Of a stretch of 64,000 nt of DNA, positions 8,054-16,171 are shown piece by piece. The number at the start of each line of letters is the position of its first letter. Within the stretch, counting starts at the first letter, position 1. Below the pieces are notes generated by a model. That model was not told the origin of the DNA, searched no databases, and saw only the letters and a list, made by a program, of their open reading frames with translations. Source of the DNA: Flavobacteriales bacterium (GTDB lineage: Bacteria; Bacteroidota; Bacteroidia; CAIKAF01); contig JANWKT010000044.1 of NCBI GenBank assembly GCA_025451235.1, positions 1 to 64,000 of the forward strand, in the 5' to 3' direction. Position numbers and translations under genes: made by a program.

Positions 8054-9937
8054 ATGGACAAGAATACGCCAGAACAAGAAGATTTGAATGTACACAATGA
8101 GCAGGATGCCCTGGCAGGCCTGGAGGAAAATGTGGACCTAGCAGAGTCGCACGAGGATGCTGAGGTAGTTGCGGCAATCGCCGAACTGGAAGAAGAAGAA
8201 CATTTCGATAGTTATGATCTTACCAAGATCTATACCCGGGTAAAAGATATCTTGGACAACAATAAACTCAAAGAGTTTCGTAAGAGTTTTGTAAATGCCC
8301 GCCGCAGATATAAAGAAATTTTTGAAGAAGAGCGCAACCGCATTTTCCAAACCTTTATTGATGGTGGTGAAAAAGCGGAAGACTTTAAATTTACCCTTAC
8401 CCCCGAAATGGTAAAGGTAAAAGAGGTGTTGAATGCTTACCAGGATAAACTAACTGAAATACGCCGAAAGGAAGAAGCCCAACAGCAGACCAACCTGATG
8501 GCTAAAAGGGATATTGTACACGAGCTGAAGGACCTCATTAGCAATGAAAGTGATATTAAAAAGGCATTTGAAAAATTTAATGAATTACGCAGCCGTTGGA
8601 AAGAAGCAGGTCCGGTACCTGCCCAATTTGCCACCGAACTCTGGAACAATTATAAATTCTTTAGTGATAAGTTTTACGAGTTTGTTGAGATCAATAAAGA
8701 GCTTTTTGAAGTAGAATTACAAAAGAACCTGGCGGCCAAAGAAAACCTGGTACAACGGGTAGAGGCCTTGTTAGAGGTAAATTCCATTCAGAACAGTATT
8801 GCCAGCCTGCACTCTATTCAGAAAGAATGGAGAGAGATGGGCCCTGTACATAAAGACAAAAGCGATGAGATATGGACCCGCTTTAAAACCGCAGTTGACA
8901 ACGTATATAAGCGCCGCGATGAATATTTAAAACAACGGGATGAAAAACGCCACGAAAACCTGACGTTGAAAACCACCCTTTGCGAAAAAGCAGAAACCCT
9001 CGCCAAAGCCGAATACACGAAAATGGCCGAATGGAAAGAGAAAGAAACGGAATTAAAAGCGTTAGACGAGGATTGGAAGAAAATTGGAAGGGTCCCTACT
9101 AAATTTAATGAGAGTATTTGGGAAAGATTTAAAGCTGCCCGTAAAGAATTTTTTAAGCAGAAATATAATTTATTGAAGCATGTTCGTGAAGAACTCCAAC
9201 AAAACTACCTGGCTAAAGTAAAATTATGTGAAGCTGCCGAAGCTCTCAAAGAAAATACCGATTGGAAGGGAACAACCCAAAAACTGATCAAACTCCAAGG
9301 AGATTGGAAAAAAATAGGGTCTGTTGAAAGAAAAAGATCGGATGAGGTGTGGAATCGTTTTAGGGCAGCCTGTGATCATTTCTTTCATGCTAAAGAGCAA
9401 TTCAATGCTGGTCAAGGAGACCGTGAGAATGAAAATCTGGCTGCTAAGCAGGTAATTATTGATGAAGTAATAGCGTATACTCCGGCCGAAACGATTGAAG
9501 AAAATCTTTCCTATATCAATAATCAACGTAAAGCATGGAACGCCCTGGGATTTGTTCCCATTGCACAAAAACAAAAAATAGAAAAAGCTTTCGATGAAGC
9601 TATCAATGGTTTGATGGAAAAATTGAACATTGATAAGGATAAAAAATTCCGTATGGAGTATAAAATGAAGCTGGAACAAATGCTTCAGTCTCCACAGGCA
9701 CAAAAACTCCTGAGTGAAGAACGTAGTTTTGTTGGTACTAGGCTTCGTAAATTACAGGAAGAAGTGGCTCAGCTTGAAAATAATTTAGGTTTCTTTGGTT
9801 ATAGTAAAGGTGCCAATGTAGATGCCATGAAAAAAACCTATACCGATAAAATTGAAAAACTGCAAGCAGAAATTCAACATTTAGAGGGTAAAAAACATCA
9901 GCTAAAAACAGCTTTTAAGCAGCTCGAAACAAAATAA
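8054..9937 (+). CDS. DUF349-repeat protein
   Basis: A 627-residue cytoplasmic, highly charged protein with an acidic, Glu-rich N-terminus (about 1-50) and five DUF349-type helical repeats at about residues 150-210, 225-292, 303-372, 385-452 and 460-525. The repeats are recognised by W(K/R)xxGxVxxxxxxxxWxRFxxAxxxFF, for example RWKEAGPVP, EWREMGPVH, DWKKIGRVP and DWKKIGSVE. A C-terminal coiled coil (about 560-627) closes the protein. DUF349 proteins are widespread in Bacteroidota and Actinobacteria, and their function is not established in my knowledge. The long helical repeats suggest a scaffold or nucleic-acid-associated role, which is inference only. A perfect -7 box sits just upstream. Confidence 0.9.
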   Translation: MDKNTPEQEDLNVHNEQDALAGLEENVDLAESHEDAEVVAAIAELEEEEHFDSYDLTKIYTRVKDILDNNKLKEFRKSFVNARRRYKEIFEEERNRIFQTFIDGGEKAEDFKFTLTPEMVKVKEVLNAYQDKLTEIRRKEEAQQQTNLMAKRDIVHELKDLISNESDIKKAFEKFNELRSRWKEAGPVPAQFATELWNNYKFFSDKFYEFVEINKELFEVELQKNLAAKENLVQRVEALLEVNSIQNSIASLHSIQKEWREMGPVHKDKSDEIWTRFKTAVDNVYKRRDEYLKQRDEKRHENLTLKTTLCEKAETLAKAEYTKMAEWKEKETELKALDEDWKKIGRVPTKFNESIWERFKAARKEFFKQKYNLLKHVREELQQNYLAKVKLCEAAEALKENTDWKGTTQKLIKLQGDWKKIGSVERKRSDEVWNRFRAACDHFFHAKEQFNAGQGDRENENLAAKQVIIDEVIAYTPAETIEENLSYINNQRKAWNALGFVPIAQKQKIEKAFDEAINGLMEKLNIDKDKKFRMEYKMKLEQMLQSPQAQKLLSEERSFVGTRLRKLQEEVAQLENNLGFFGYSKGANVDAMKKTYTDKIEKLQAEIQHLEGKKHQLKTAFKQLETK

Positions 9938-9947
9938 GTTTGAAATG

Positions 9948-10006
9948 GTTTGACGCTTCGCTGTTTGAGGTTTGAAGTTCGAACCCCAAACAGCGAAGCG
10001 TCAAAC
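9948..10006. repeat. 23-bp intergenic inverted repeat of the GCTTCGCTG family
   Basis: The arms 9948-9970 (beginning GTTTGACGCTTCGCTG) and 9984-10006 (ending CAGCGAAGCGTCAAAC) are complementary over 23 bases with one mismatch. The hairpin lies between the DUF349 gene and dusB and has no T-run. Its CGCTTCGCTG core recurs in the palindrome at 17592-17666. Confidence 0.8.
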
Positions 10007-10020
10007 TTCAAATAACCAGA

Positions 10021-11010
10021 ATGGTAAAGATCGGCAACATAGAAATTGGGGAATTCCCTTTGCTCCTCGCTCCTATGGAGGATGTAAGTGATCCGCCTTT
10101 TAGGGCCCTTTGTAAAAAGCATGGGGCCGACCTGATGTTTACCGAATTTATTAGCAGCGAAGGATTGATCAGGGATGCCATTAAGAGCAGGAAAAAATTG
10201 GATATTTTCGATTATGAACGCCCTATTGGGATCCAGATATTTGGAGGAGATGAAGAGGCCATGGCCATGAGTGCAAAGATCGTAGATGCAGTTGAGCCTG
10301 ATCTGGTGGATATAAATTTCGGCTGCCCAGTAAAGAAGGTAGTTTGCAAAGGAGCCGGAGCCGCTGTTTTAAAAGATGTAGAGTTGATGGTACGGCTCAC
10401 CAAAGCAGTGATCAAATCCACCCATTTACCGGTTACTGTAAAAACCAGGTTGGGTTGGGATGATGCAAGCATTAATATTATTGAAGTAGCAGAGCGTTTG
10501 CAGGATATTGGTGTACAAGCATTGTCTATTCATGGACGTACCCGGTCGCAAATGTATAAAGGCGAAGCCAACTGGTCTTTAATAGAAAAAGTAAAAAATA
10601 ATCCCAAAATTCATATTCCGGTATTTGGAAACGGGGATATCAATTCTCCCGAAAAAGCATTGGAGTATAAAAATAAATATGGGGTGGATGGGATCATGAT
10701 AGGAAGGGCCGCCATTGGTTACCCCTGGATATTTAAAGAGATCAAGCATTATATGGCTACCGGCCAACATATAGAACCTCCTACCATTGCCGACCGTGTG
10801 GATGCTGTAAAAGAGCATTTAAAAATGTCGCTTGAATGGAAAGGCCCCGTGGAGGGAATATTTGAAATGCGTCCACATTATGCCAATTATTTCCGGGGCA
10901 TTCCACATTTTAAAGAGTTCAGGATACAATTGGTAACCCTGAATAAGGGGGAGGAGGTTTTTGAAGTATTAGAGGCCATCAAGGAAAACTATTCCGAAGT
11001 AGAGATCTGA
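10021..11010 (+). CDS. dusB: tRNA-dihydrouridine synthase (DusB-like)
   Basis: A 329-residue FMN enzyme that reduces uridine to dihydrouridine in tRNA D-loops, using NADPH. The TIM-barrel signatures are all present: PMEDVSDPPFR at the N-terminus, INFGCPVKKVVCKGAGA with the catalytic Cys in VCKGAG, VKTRLGW, IHGRTRSQMYKG, FGNGDI and GIMIGRAAIG for phosphate binding. Length fits the family. The ATG at 10021 follows a large intergenic hairpin, and I see no separate promoter box, so transcription may come from the DUF349 gene. Confidence 0.95.
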   Translation: MVKIGNIEIGEFPLLLAPMEDVSDPPFRALCKKHGADLMFTEFISSEGLIRDAIKSRKKLDIFDYERPIGIQIFGGDEEAMAMSAKIVDAVEPDLVDINFGCPVKKVVCKGAGAAVLKDVELMVRLTKAVIKSTHLPVTVKTRLGWDDASINIIEVAERLQDIGVQALSIHGRTRSQMYKGEANWSLIEKVKNNPKIHIPVFGNGDINSPEKALEYKNKYGVDGIMIGRAAIGYPWIFKEIKHYMATGQHIEPPTIADRVDAVKEHLKMSLEWKGPVEGIFEMRPHYANYFRGIPHFKEFRIQLVTLNKGEEVFEVLEAIKENYSEVEI

Positions 11011-11165
11011 CAAGACTCAAGGGCAAAAGAATTCACTCATTAAAAAGCCTCATTTACGTTCGAATAAATGGCATTGACTCAATTCACCCAGAAACCTATC
11101 GTTTTTTTGCTATCTTGGCTTATCAATTGCTTATACTGAACACAAACAATTAAATCAAAAAAACT

Positions 11166-11486
11166 ATGAAATTTAAAATTGGCTCTGTACTGTTTTTGGG
11201 TATAGCCTTAGCAGCAGGTATTGGATTATCTTCCTTTAAAAAAGATGATGATGGTAAAGGGTGCCATGTTTATGGTAAAATCAAATTCGTGGATTATGGC
11301 GAAGACTACAAAATTAAATGGGTGGATTATGGAGAGGATTTGAAAATAAAATATGTAGACTACGGTGAAGACAAAGAAGGTAACTGGAAAACAGTTGACT
11401 ATGGAGAAAAATATAAACTCAAAATTGTTACTTACGGAGAAGATATTAAAGTGAAAGAAGTAGATTACGGTCAAGGATGTAATTAA
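11166..11486 (+). CDS. Small exported protein built of VDYGED repeats
   Basis: The product is 106 residues with a signal peptide (hydrophobic to about residue 22). The mature part is made of six short repeats with consensus (K)IKxVDYGED and a period of about 11-14 residues: three exact VDYGED units, then VDYGEK, VTYGED and VDYGQ. Each unit uses different synonymous codons, so the repeats are old and kept at the protein level. There are two cysteines, one just before the array and one near the C-terminus, which could close it by a disulfide. Alternating lysine-rich and acidic strands suggest a small beta solenoid or a cation-binding surface (inference). I do not recognise a named family. A strong terminator follows. 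Confidence 0.8.
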   Translation: MKFKIGSVLFLGIALAAGIGLSSFKKDDDGKGCHVYGKIKFVDYGEDYKIKWVDYGEDLKIKYVDYGEDKEGNWKTVDYGEKYKLKIVTYGEDIKVKEVDYGQGCN

Positions 11487-11540
11487 AACTAAGGATGACC
11501 TAGTCAAAGTTGTAATTAAACTTCACAACTTATCAATCGG

Positions 11541-11574
11541 GCGGAGTGCTTTTTAAAAGTGCTCCGCTTTTTTT
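11541..11574 (+). terminator. Intrinsic terminator after the VDYGED-repeat gene
   Basis: GCGGAGTGCTTTT pairs with AAAAGTGCTCCGC (with two G-U pairs) and is followed by a run of seven T. Confidence 0.9.
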
Positions 11575-11583
11575 ATGATCGAT

Positions 11584-12540
11584 TTAAAAAACTGCCTGAA
11601 CGATTTTTTTAGTGGCTGTAGATTTACCCATGGTAAAATAATGGATACCCGGAACCCCCTTTTGCATCAACTCTTTGCTTTGAGCAATGCACCATTCCAC
11701 CCCCACCTGGCTCACCTCAGCATCTGTTTTGCATTTCAATAATTCTTTGGTAAACGCTTCAGGTAATTCCACATGGAAGAACTTGGGCATAAAATTAATA
11801 TGCTTGAAATTGGTAATGGGTTTTATTCCCGGAAGTATGGGAACCGTTATCCCTGCATCACGGCATTTATCTACGAATTGAAAAAACTTACTGTTATCAA
11901 AGAATAACTGGGTAACAATGTACTCCGCCCCGGCATCAATTTTTTGTTTGAGATAATGCAGATCAACCGATTGATTAGGTGCCTCGAAATGTTTTTCAGG
12001 ATAACCGGCCACTCCAATACAAAAATCAGTAGGTTGGGCTTCCCTTAGCTCATCATCGATATACGACCCCTTATTCATTCCATCAATCTGAGTAACCAAG
12101 TCAACTGCATATGCATGGCCCCCATCTGTAGGATTAAAATGGGTTTCGGTTTTAATAGGATCTCCCCTTAATGCCAATACATTGTCAATTCCTAAGAACT
12201 GAAGATCGATCAAGGCATTTTCGGTTTCTTCACGGTTAAAGCCTCCGCAAATCAAATGTGGAACGGTGTCGATTTTATATTTATTGAAAATAGCCGCACA
12301 AATAGCCACCGTACCGGGTCTTTTACGCATGGATATTTTTTCAAGATATCCCTTCTCTCTTTTCTTATAAGTATATTCTTCTCTATGGTAGGTAACATTA
12401 ATAAAAGATGGATTGAACTCCACCAGGGGATCAATACTATCATAGATCGACATGATACCGTTCCCTTTCAACGGAGGTAAAATCTCAAACGAAAACAGGG
12501 GTTTTCCCTTCTGCGACCTGATCTTTTCGATTACTTTCAT
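11584..12540 (-). CDS. metF: 5,10-methylenetetrahydrofolate reductase
   Basis: A 318-residue FAD-dependent TIM barrel that makes 5-methyl-THF, the methyl donor for methionine synthesis. Family signatures visible are FSFEILPPLKGNG at the N-terminus, FINVTYHREE, PHLICGGFNREE, GIDNVLALRGDP, DFCIGVAGYPEKHFE and EYIVTQLFFDN. Length is typical. Its ATG shares one base with the stop codon of the upstream unknown gene (TAATG at 12538-12542), so translation is probably coupled to that gene. No SAM riboswitch is visible before the two-gene unit, unlike metB elsewhere in the window. Confidence 0.96.
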   Translation of the reverse strand: MKVIEKIRSQKGKPLFSFEILPPLKGNGIMSIYDSIDPLVEFNPSFINVTYHREEYTYKKREKGYLEKISMRKRPGTVAICAAIFNKYKIDTVPHLICGGFNREETENALIDLQFLGIDNVLALRGDPIKTETHFNPTDGGHAYAVDLVTQIDGMNKGSYIDDELREAQPTDFCIGVAGYPEKHFEAPNQSVDLHYLKQKIDAGAEYIVTQLFFDNSKFFQFVDKCRDAGITVPILPGIKPITNFKHINFMPKFFHVELPEAFTKELLKCKTDAEVSQVGVEWCIAQSKELMQKGVPGIHYFTMGKSTATKKIVQAVF

Positions 12541-13928
12541 TATTCAAAACTAAACTGGAATACTGTAGGATTAACTGTATAATAATCATCTCTGATCAAA
12601 ATATATTTTTTATTGAAATAAAGTCCTATATAACGATAGTGCTTATCAATAACACGATTTTTTGCATTGATATATTGATGAATACTTCTATGGATATCAA
12701 AATATTGTGGTTTATACCTTGGAGTTGAGCCCCCGGATTCTGTATAAACTACCATATTTTTGATCGCAGTTTCGTAGGCATCTTTATCAAGACTATTATT
12801 ATGATTAAGTTTTAGATCTTTATCAGCGGAAAAATCAAGCAACCAGTATAATCCCATTCTATAATATTCAATCTTAAAATTAAATTTTCCATCCGCCATT
12901 TTTGGATGGGTAATTCTATAATCAGTTCCTCCCAATACTATATTTGAATCTATCTTTATCTGATCCCAATAGGTATATTCCTCCCTGACTACCAAATTTC
13001 CCTCAACAAATTTGTTTAAAGTTAAAAAGGTTCTGTTGCTTTCGGATTTATCTCCTTTCGCTAAAGTAACGATCAGCGTATTTGTCACATTATTTTCCAT
13101 CCAGCAAAAAGATTCAGCATCACGAAGGTCTCTTGATCCGAAAGGGATCTCTATTTTTTCTCCTGAGGTGGTTGTTCCAGACAAACTCATCCAGGCTGTT
13201 TCATTGGTTAGGATGGTTCTATTATAATCAAAAGACAATTTCCGTACCAGGTATTTCCCAATATCTTCAACCTCCGCATATACCCATCCTCCTTCGTTTG
13301 AGAGAAATCCTAATTGTCTCATGCCTGAAGTTGAGGTCCCTTTAAGATCAAGGAGTTTGTTGACGATAACACCTGAATTGTTGATAGAAGATAAATAGGT
13401 TTTTTCACCTTTGGATAAAACAATGTACATCATGTCATCAACAAAAAATGGATTTGCTTTATCGTGCAATGAAGTAGGTAAATTACCCTCGCCTAATCCA
13501 ATCGTAAACTGTGTTGATTTATTTTCGCCCGAAGCAAGGCTAATAATTTTTAATATACCCCCGCCATAATTCAATCCATAATCAACCTGGTAAATATATT
13601 TGTTGTTATGAAAAATTGTTTGGGCATGATTGGTAAAGTCAATACCATATCCTACCAATAGTGGGGTATTCGTTTCCCATACCATTTTATAATCTTTGTT
13701 GAACAACTGGGTATAATAATTATTGGTTGGTTCTATTCTCAACAAATAATCCCCAGCAACATAATATACCGGCAATTTATCTGTGGCATTAGGATTGGTT
13801 GTTTTATTCCTTTTCCAGTCCTCTAACTTCCCTAAGGGGAGTTCGAAAACTTCATAAGCGGGCTGGCAATATGCTACTCCTAAGCAAGCCAACAAAATGA
13901 TGATTATCCTTTTCAAAAAATAATACAT
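12540..13928 (-). CDS. Exported protein of unknown function, translationally coupled to metF
   Basis: A 462-residue product with a signal peptide (about 1-21, ending CLGVAYCQ). The remainder is rich in aromatic and beta-strand-like segments of about 40-60 residues, some ending in short acidic turns, which suggests a beta-propeller or other all-beta fold. I cannot assign a family. The stop codon overlaps the metF start by one base. A TATATTTG box lies 12 bases upstream of the ATG, giving a very short leader. Nothing in its sequence suggests folate or methionine metabolism, so the link to metF may be only transcriptional. Confidence 0.75.
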   Translation of the reverse strand: MYYFLKRIIIILLACLGVAYCQPAYEVFELPLGKLEDWKRNKTTNPNATDKLPVYYVAGDYLLRIEPTNNYYTQLFNKDYKMVWETNTPLLVGYGIDFTNHAQTIFHNNKYIYQVDYGLNYGGGILKIISLASGENKSTQFTIGLGEGNLPTSLHDKANPFFVDDMMYIVLSKGEKTYLSSINNSGVIVNKLLDLKGTSTSGMRQLGFLSNEGGWVYAEVEDIGKYLVRKLSFDYNRTILTNETAWMSLSGTTTSGEKIEIPFGSRDLRDAESFCWMENNVTNTLIVTLAKGDKSESNRTFLTLNKFVEGNLVVREEYTYWDQIKIDSNIVLGGTDYRITHPKMADGKFNFKIEYYRMGLYWLLDFSADKDLKLNHNNSLDKDAYETAIKNMVVYTESGGSTPRYKPQYFDIHRSIHQYINAKNRVIDKHYRYIGLYFNKKYILIRDDYYTVNPTVFQFSFE

Positions 13929-13940
13929 TTAATGAATGGG

Positions 13941-13948
13941 CAAATATA
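13941..13948 (-). promoter_or_regulatory. -7 promoter box for the unknown-metF unit
   Basis: The minus strand reads TATATTTG, a full match to TAnnTTTG, 12 bases before the ATG at 13928. Confidence 0.55.
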
Positions 13949-14011
13949 CTATCAATTTGGTCATAAAATCCTAAAAATGAAGTATATTAGCTATATAATT
14001 GAACGCTAATT

Positions 14012-15625
14012 GTGTTGCTAAAGAACCTGATCATAACCTTTACTATTATGGTTTTCTGTGGCCTTCGGGCACATTCGCAGCATTACCAGTATTATTTCGA
14101 CCAGTTTGAATATAATCAACTCGAGGGCTATCTTAATAACCTGGATGTCAATTACCATACCTCGGTAAAAGGTTATCGGGAGGCCGAGTTGAAAGAGCAT
14201 ATAGCCCTAGATTCATTGCGGGATATCCCAAACTACAATACCCGGTTCTCCAGGAGTTTTATAGGTCGCAGGCTTTTTAAGGAAGACCTGCTCTATATAA
14301 AAACACCTGTTTTTCAGGCCTCCCTTAATCCTATTTTCAACTTCCAGTTTGGCCGGAACTTCGGGGCGGGGGAAAATGCCACGGTAAATACCAGGGGATT
14401 CAGCGCCAAAGGAAGTTTAGGAAAAATGTTCTCCTTCTATACCGATTTCTATGAGAATCAGGCTGCTTTCGTAGACTATGTAAGAGCCTATATCGACTCC
14501 AACCATGTGGTCCCCAGCCAGGGAAGGACCAAGCAATTCAAGGAATCGAGTTATGATTTCGCTTATGCCACCGGCTACGTTAATTTTACCCCCGTTAAAT
14601 ATGTAAGTTTCGAGCTGGGCCATGGCAAAAACCATATTGGCGATGGTTACCGGTCTTTATTGCTCAGCGATAATTCGCCCAACTATTTCTACGGAAAAAT
14701 ATCCACCCAGGTATGGAAGATCAAGTATGTAAATATCTGGGCGGAATTTCAGGACAATTCCCCCAGTTTTGTATTGGATAACATCAACAATAAAAAATTA
14801 GGCACTTTTCATTACCTGGATTTTAATGCCTGCAAGTATTTTTCGGTCGGCTTTTTCGAATCCATTATTTGGAGTGGACAGGATACCAGCGGGAACATGC
14901 GGGGATTTGATCCTAATTATTTGAACCCTATCATTTTTTACAGGCCCATTGAATATGGATTAGGTTCTCAGGACAATGCTTTTATGGGCTTCAATGTAAA
15001 AATACGGCCCCATGATGATCACCAGGTATATGGACAGATCATCCTGGATGAATTTTTACTGAGTGCCATGCTTGGAAAACCACAAAAGGGCTGGAGAGCA
15101 AATAAGCAAGGGTTCCAGGTGGGATATAAATATTTTAATGTAGCCGGAATTAAAAACCTGAATTTCCAGGCCGAGTTTAATTATGTACGGCCTTATACCT
15201 ATTCTCATTATAAATTCAACAGCAACTATGCCCATTATAACCAGCCTTTGGCCCATCCTTTGGGAGCTAATTTCTGGGAGGCCATCGGCTTTTTGCGTTA
15301 CCAGAACAAAAGGATCATGGCTGAGGCCAGGTTCTCCTATGCCATCCATGGTGTAGATACCGCAGGGGTGAACTATGGAGGCAGCCCGATCGTATTGGAT
15401 GTGAACCATCCGAATGAATACGGAAATTTTGTAGGACAAGGCGTACAAACTTCCATTTTATATGCGGAAGCCAAGGCATCTTATATCATAAATCCAGCTT
15501 ATGGGTTTCGTGTGGAGGCGGGTTTTGTTTTCAGACAACAGGAATCCCAGATCCAGAATTTCACTACTGCCTTTTTCTATATAGGCTTAAGGACTCGACT
15601 CCAGAATTTATATTACGATTATTAG
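14012..15625 (+). CDS. RemB/Wzi-like outer-membrane beta-barrel protein
   Basis: A 537-residue product starting at GTG, with a signal peptide (about 1-22, GLRAHSQ). The body consists of alternating amphipathic strands typical of an outer-membrane barrel. The segment FELGHGKNHIGDGYRSL, followed by SPNYFYGKI, resembles the gliding protein RemB of flavobacteria and the Wzi capsule-attachment family. Wzi-family barrels bind surface polysaccharide at the outer membrane; RemB is linked to gliding. Which role applies here is inference, though gldD and gldE lie a few kilobases away. The gene diverges from the unknown-metF unit and converges with the bacilliredoxin gene. Confidence 0.8.
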   Translation: MLLKNLIITFTIMVFCGLRAHSQHYQYYFDQFEYNQLEGYLNNLDVNYHTSVKGYREAELKEHIALDSLRDIPNYNTRFSRSFIGRRLFKEDLLYIKTPVFQASLNPIFNFQFGRNFGAGENATVNTRGFSAKGSLGKMFSFYTDFYENQAAFVDYVRAYIDSNHVVPSQGRTKQFKESSYDFAYATGYVNFTPVKYVSFELGHGKNHIGDGYRSLLLSDNSPNYFYGKISTQVWKIKYVNIWAEFQDNSPSFVLDNINNKKLGTFHYLDFNACKYFSVGFFESIIWSGQDTSGNMRGFDPNYLNPIIFYRPIEYGLGSQDNAFMGFNVKIRPHDDHQVYGQIILDEFLLSAMLGKPQKGWRANKQGFQVGYKYFNVAGIKNLNFQAEFNYVRPYTYSHYKFNSNYAHYNQPLAHPLGANFWEAIGFLRYQNKRIMAEARFSYAIHGVDTAGVNYGGSPIVLDVNHPNEYGNFVGQGVQTSILYAEAKASYIINPAYGFRVEAGFVFRQQESQIQNFTTAFFYIGLRTRLQNLYYDY

Positions 15626-15641
15626 GAATTGCGCTAATGAA

Positions 15642-16055
15642 TTAGCAAAACTCGTTGTATACTTCCTTTAAATGATCTGCCAATACATGATCAGGTGTAC
15701 CTTCTATTTGGTAACGTTCAATGAAATGTACCAGCTCTCCATTTTTAAACAAAGCAATGGCTGGAGATGAGGGGGGATATGGTTGAAAATATTCACGGGC
15801 TTTGGCCACCGCATCCGAATCAACTCCGGCAAACACAGTTGCTAGCTTCGTGGGCTTATGGTCATTTACCAGGGATTTGATCACCCCTGGACGGGCACCA
15901 CGGGCAGCACAGCCACAAACGCTGTTCACTACCACTAGTACCGTTTCGTCTTTTTTATTCAAGGTATTGGTAACCGCATCGGCAGTTTCCAACGATTCAA
16001 AACCGTTTTTGGTCAACTCTTCTTTACAAGGAATTACTATTTCATCTGGATACAT
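15642..16055 (-). CDS. brxA: BrxA/BrxB-family bacilliredoxin
   Basis: A 137-residue thioredoxin-fold protein with the CGC active site in VNSVCGCAARGARPG, diagnostic of the BrxA/BrxB (YphP/YqiW) family. Other landmarks are YPPSSPAIALF with the cis-Pro region and a short C-terminal helix. In Firmicutes these proteins remove bacillithiol from mixed disulfides. Many Bacteroidota also carry them, so a low-molecular-weight-thiol redox role is likely here. A TACCTTTG promoter box lies about 85 bases upstream, giving a leader that contains a GC-rich palindrome. Confidence 0.9.
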   Translation of the reverse strand: MYPDEIVIPCKEELTKNGFESLETADAVTNTLNKKDETVLVVVNSVCGCAARGARPGVIKSLVNDHKPTKLATVFAGVDSDAVAKAREYFQPYPPSSPAIALFKNGELVHFIERYQIEGTPDHVLADHLKEVYNEFC

Positions 16056-16072
16056 AACTGATTAAATTGAAA

Positions 16073-16093
16073 GCCTGCCTGCCGGCAGGCGGG
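16073..16093. repeat. GC-rich palindrome (GCCTGCCGGCAGGC type)
   Basis: A near-perfect palindrome centred at 16083/16084 with the core CCTGCCGGCAGG. It is much more GC-rich than its surroundings and lies in the leader of the bacilliredoxin gene. It is probably a dispersed repeat rather than a terminator. Confidence 0.6.
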
Positions 16094-16139
16094 TTTAACG
16101 TTGTCGAGGATTCTCTTTTAAATCCTCCCCAAAGGTAAG

Positions 16140-16147
16140 CAGAAATT
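16140..16147 (-). promoter_or_regulatory. -7 promoter box for brxA
   Basis: The minus strand reads TACCTTTG, a full TAnnTTTG match. Transcription would begin near 16133 and include the GC-rich palindrome in a leader of about 78 bases. Confidence 0.5.
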
Positions 16148-16171
16148 ATAAGAATCATCTGTTAAACGATG

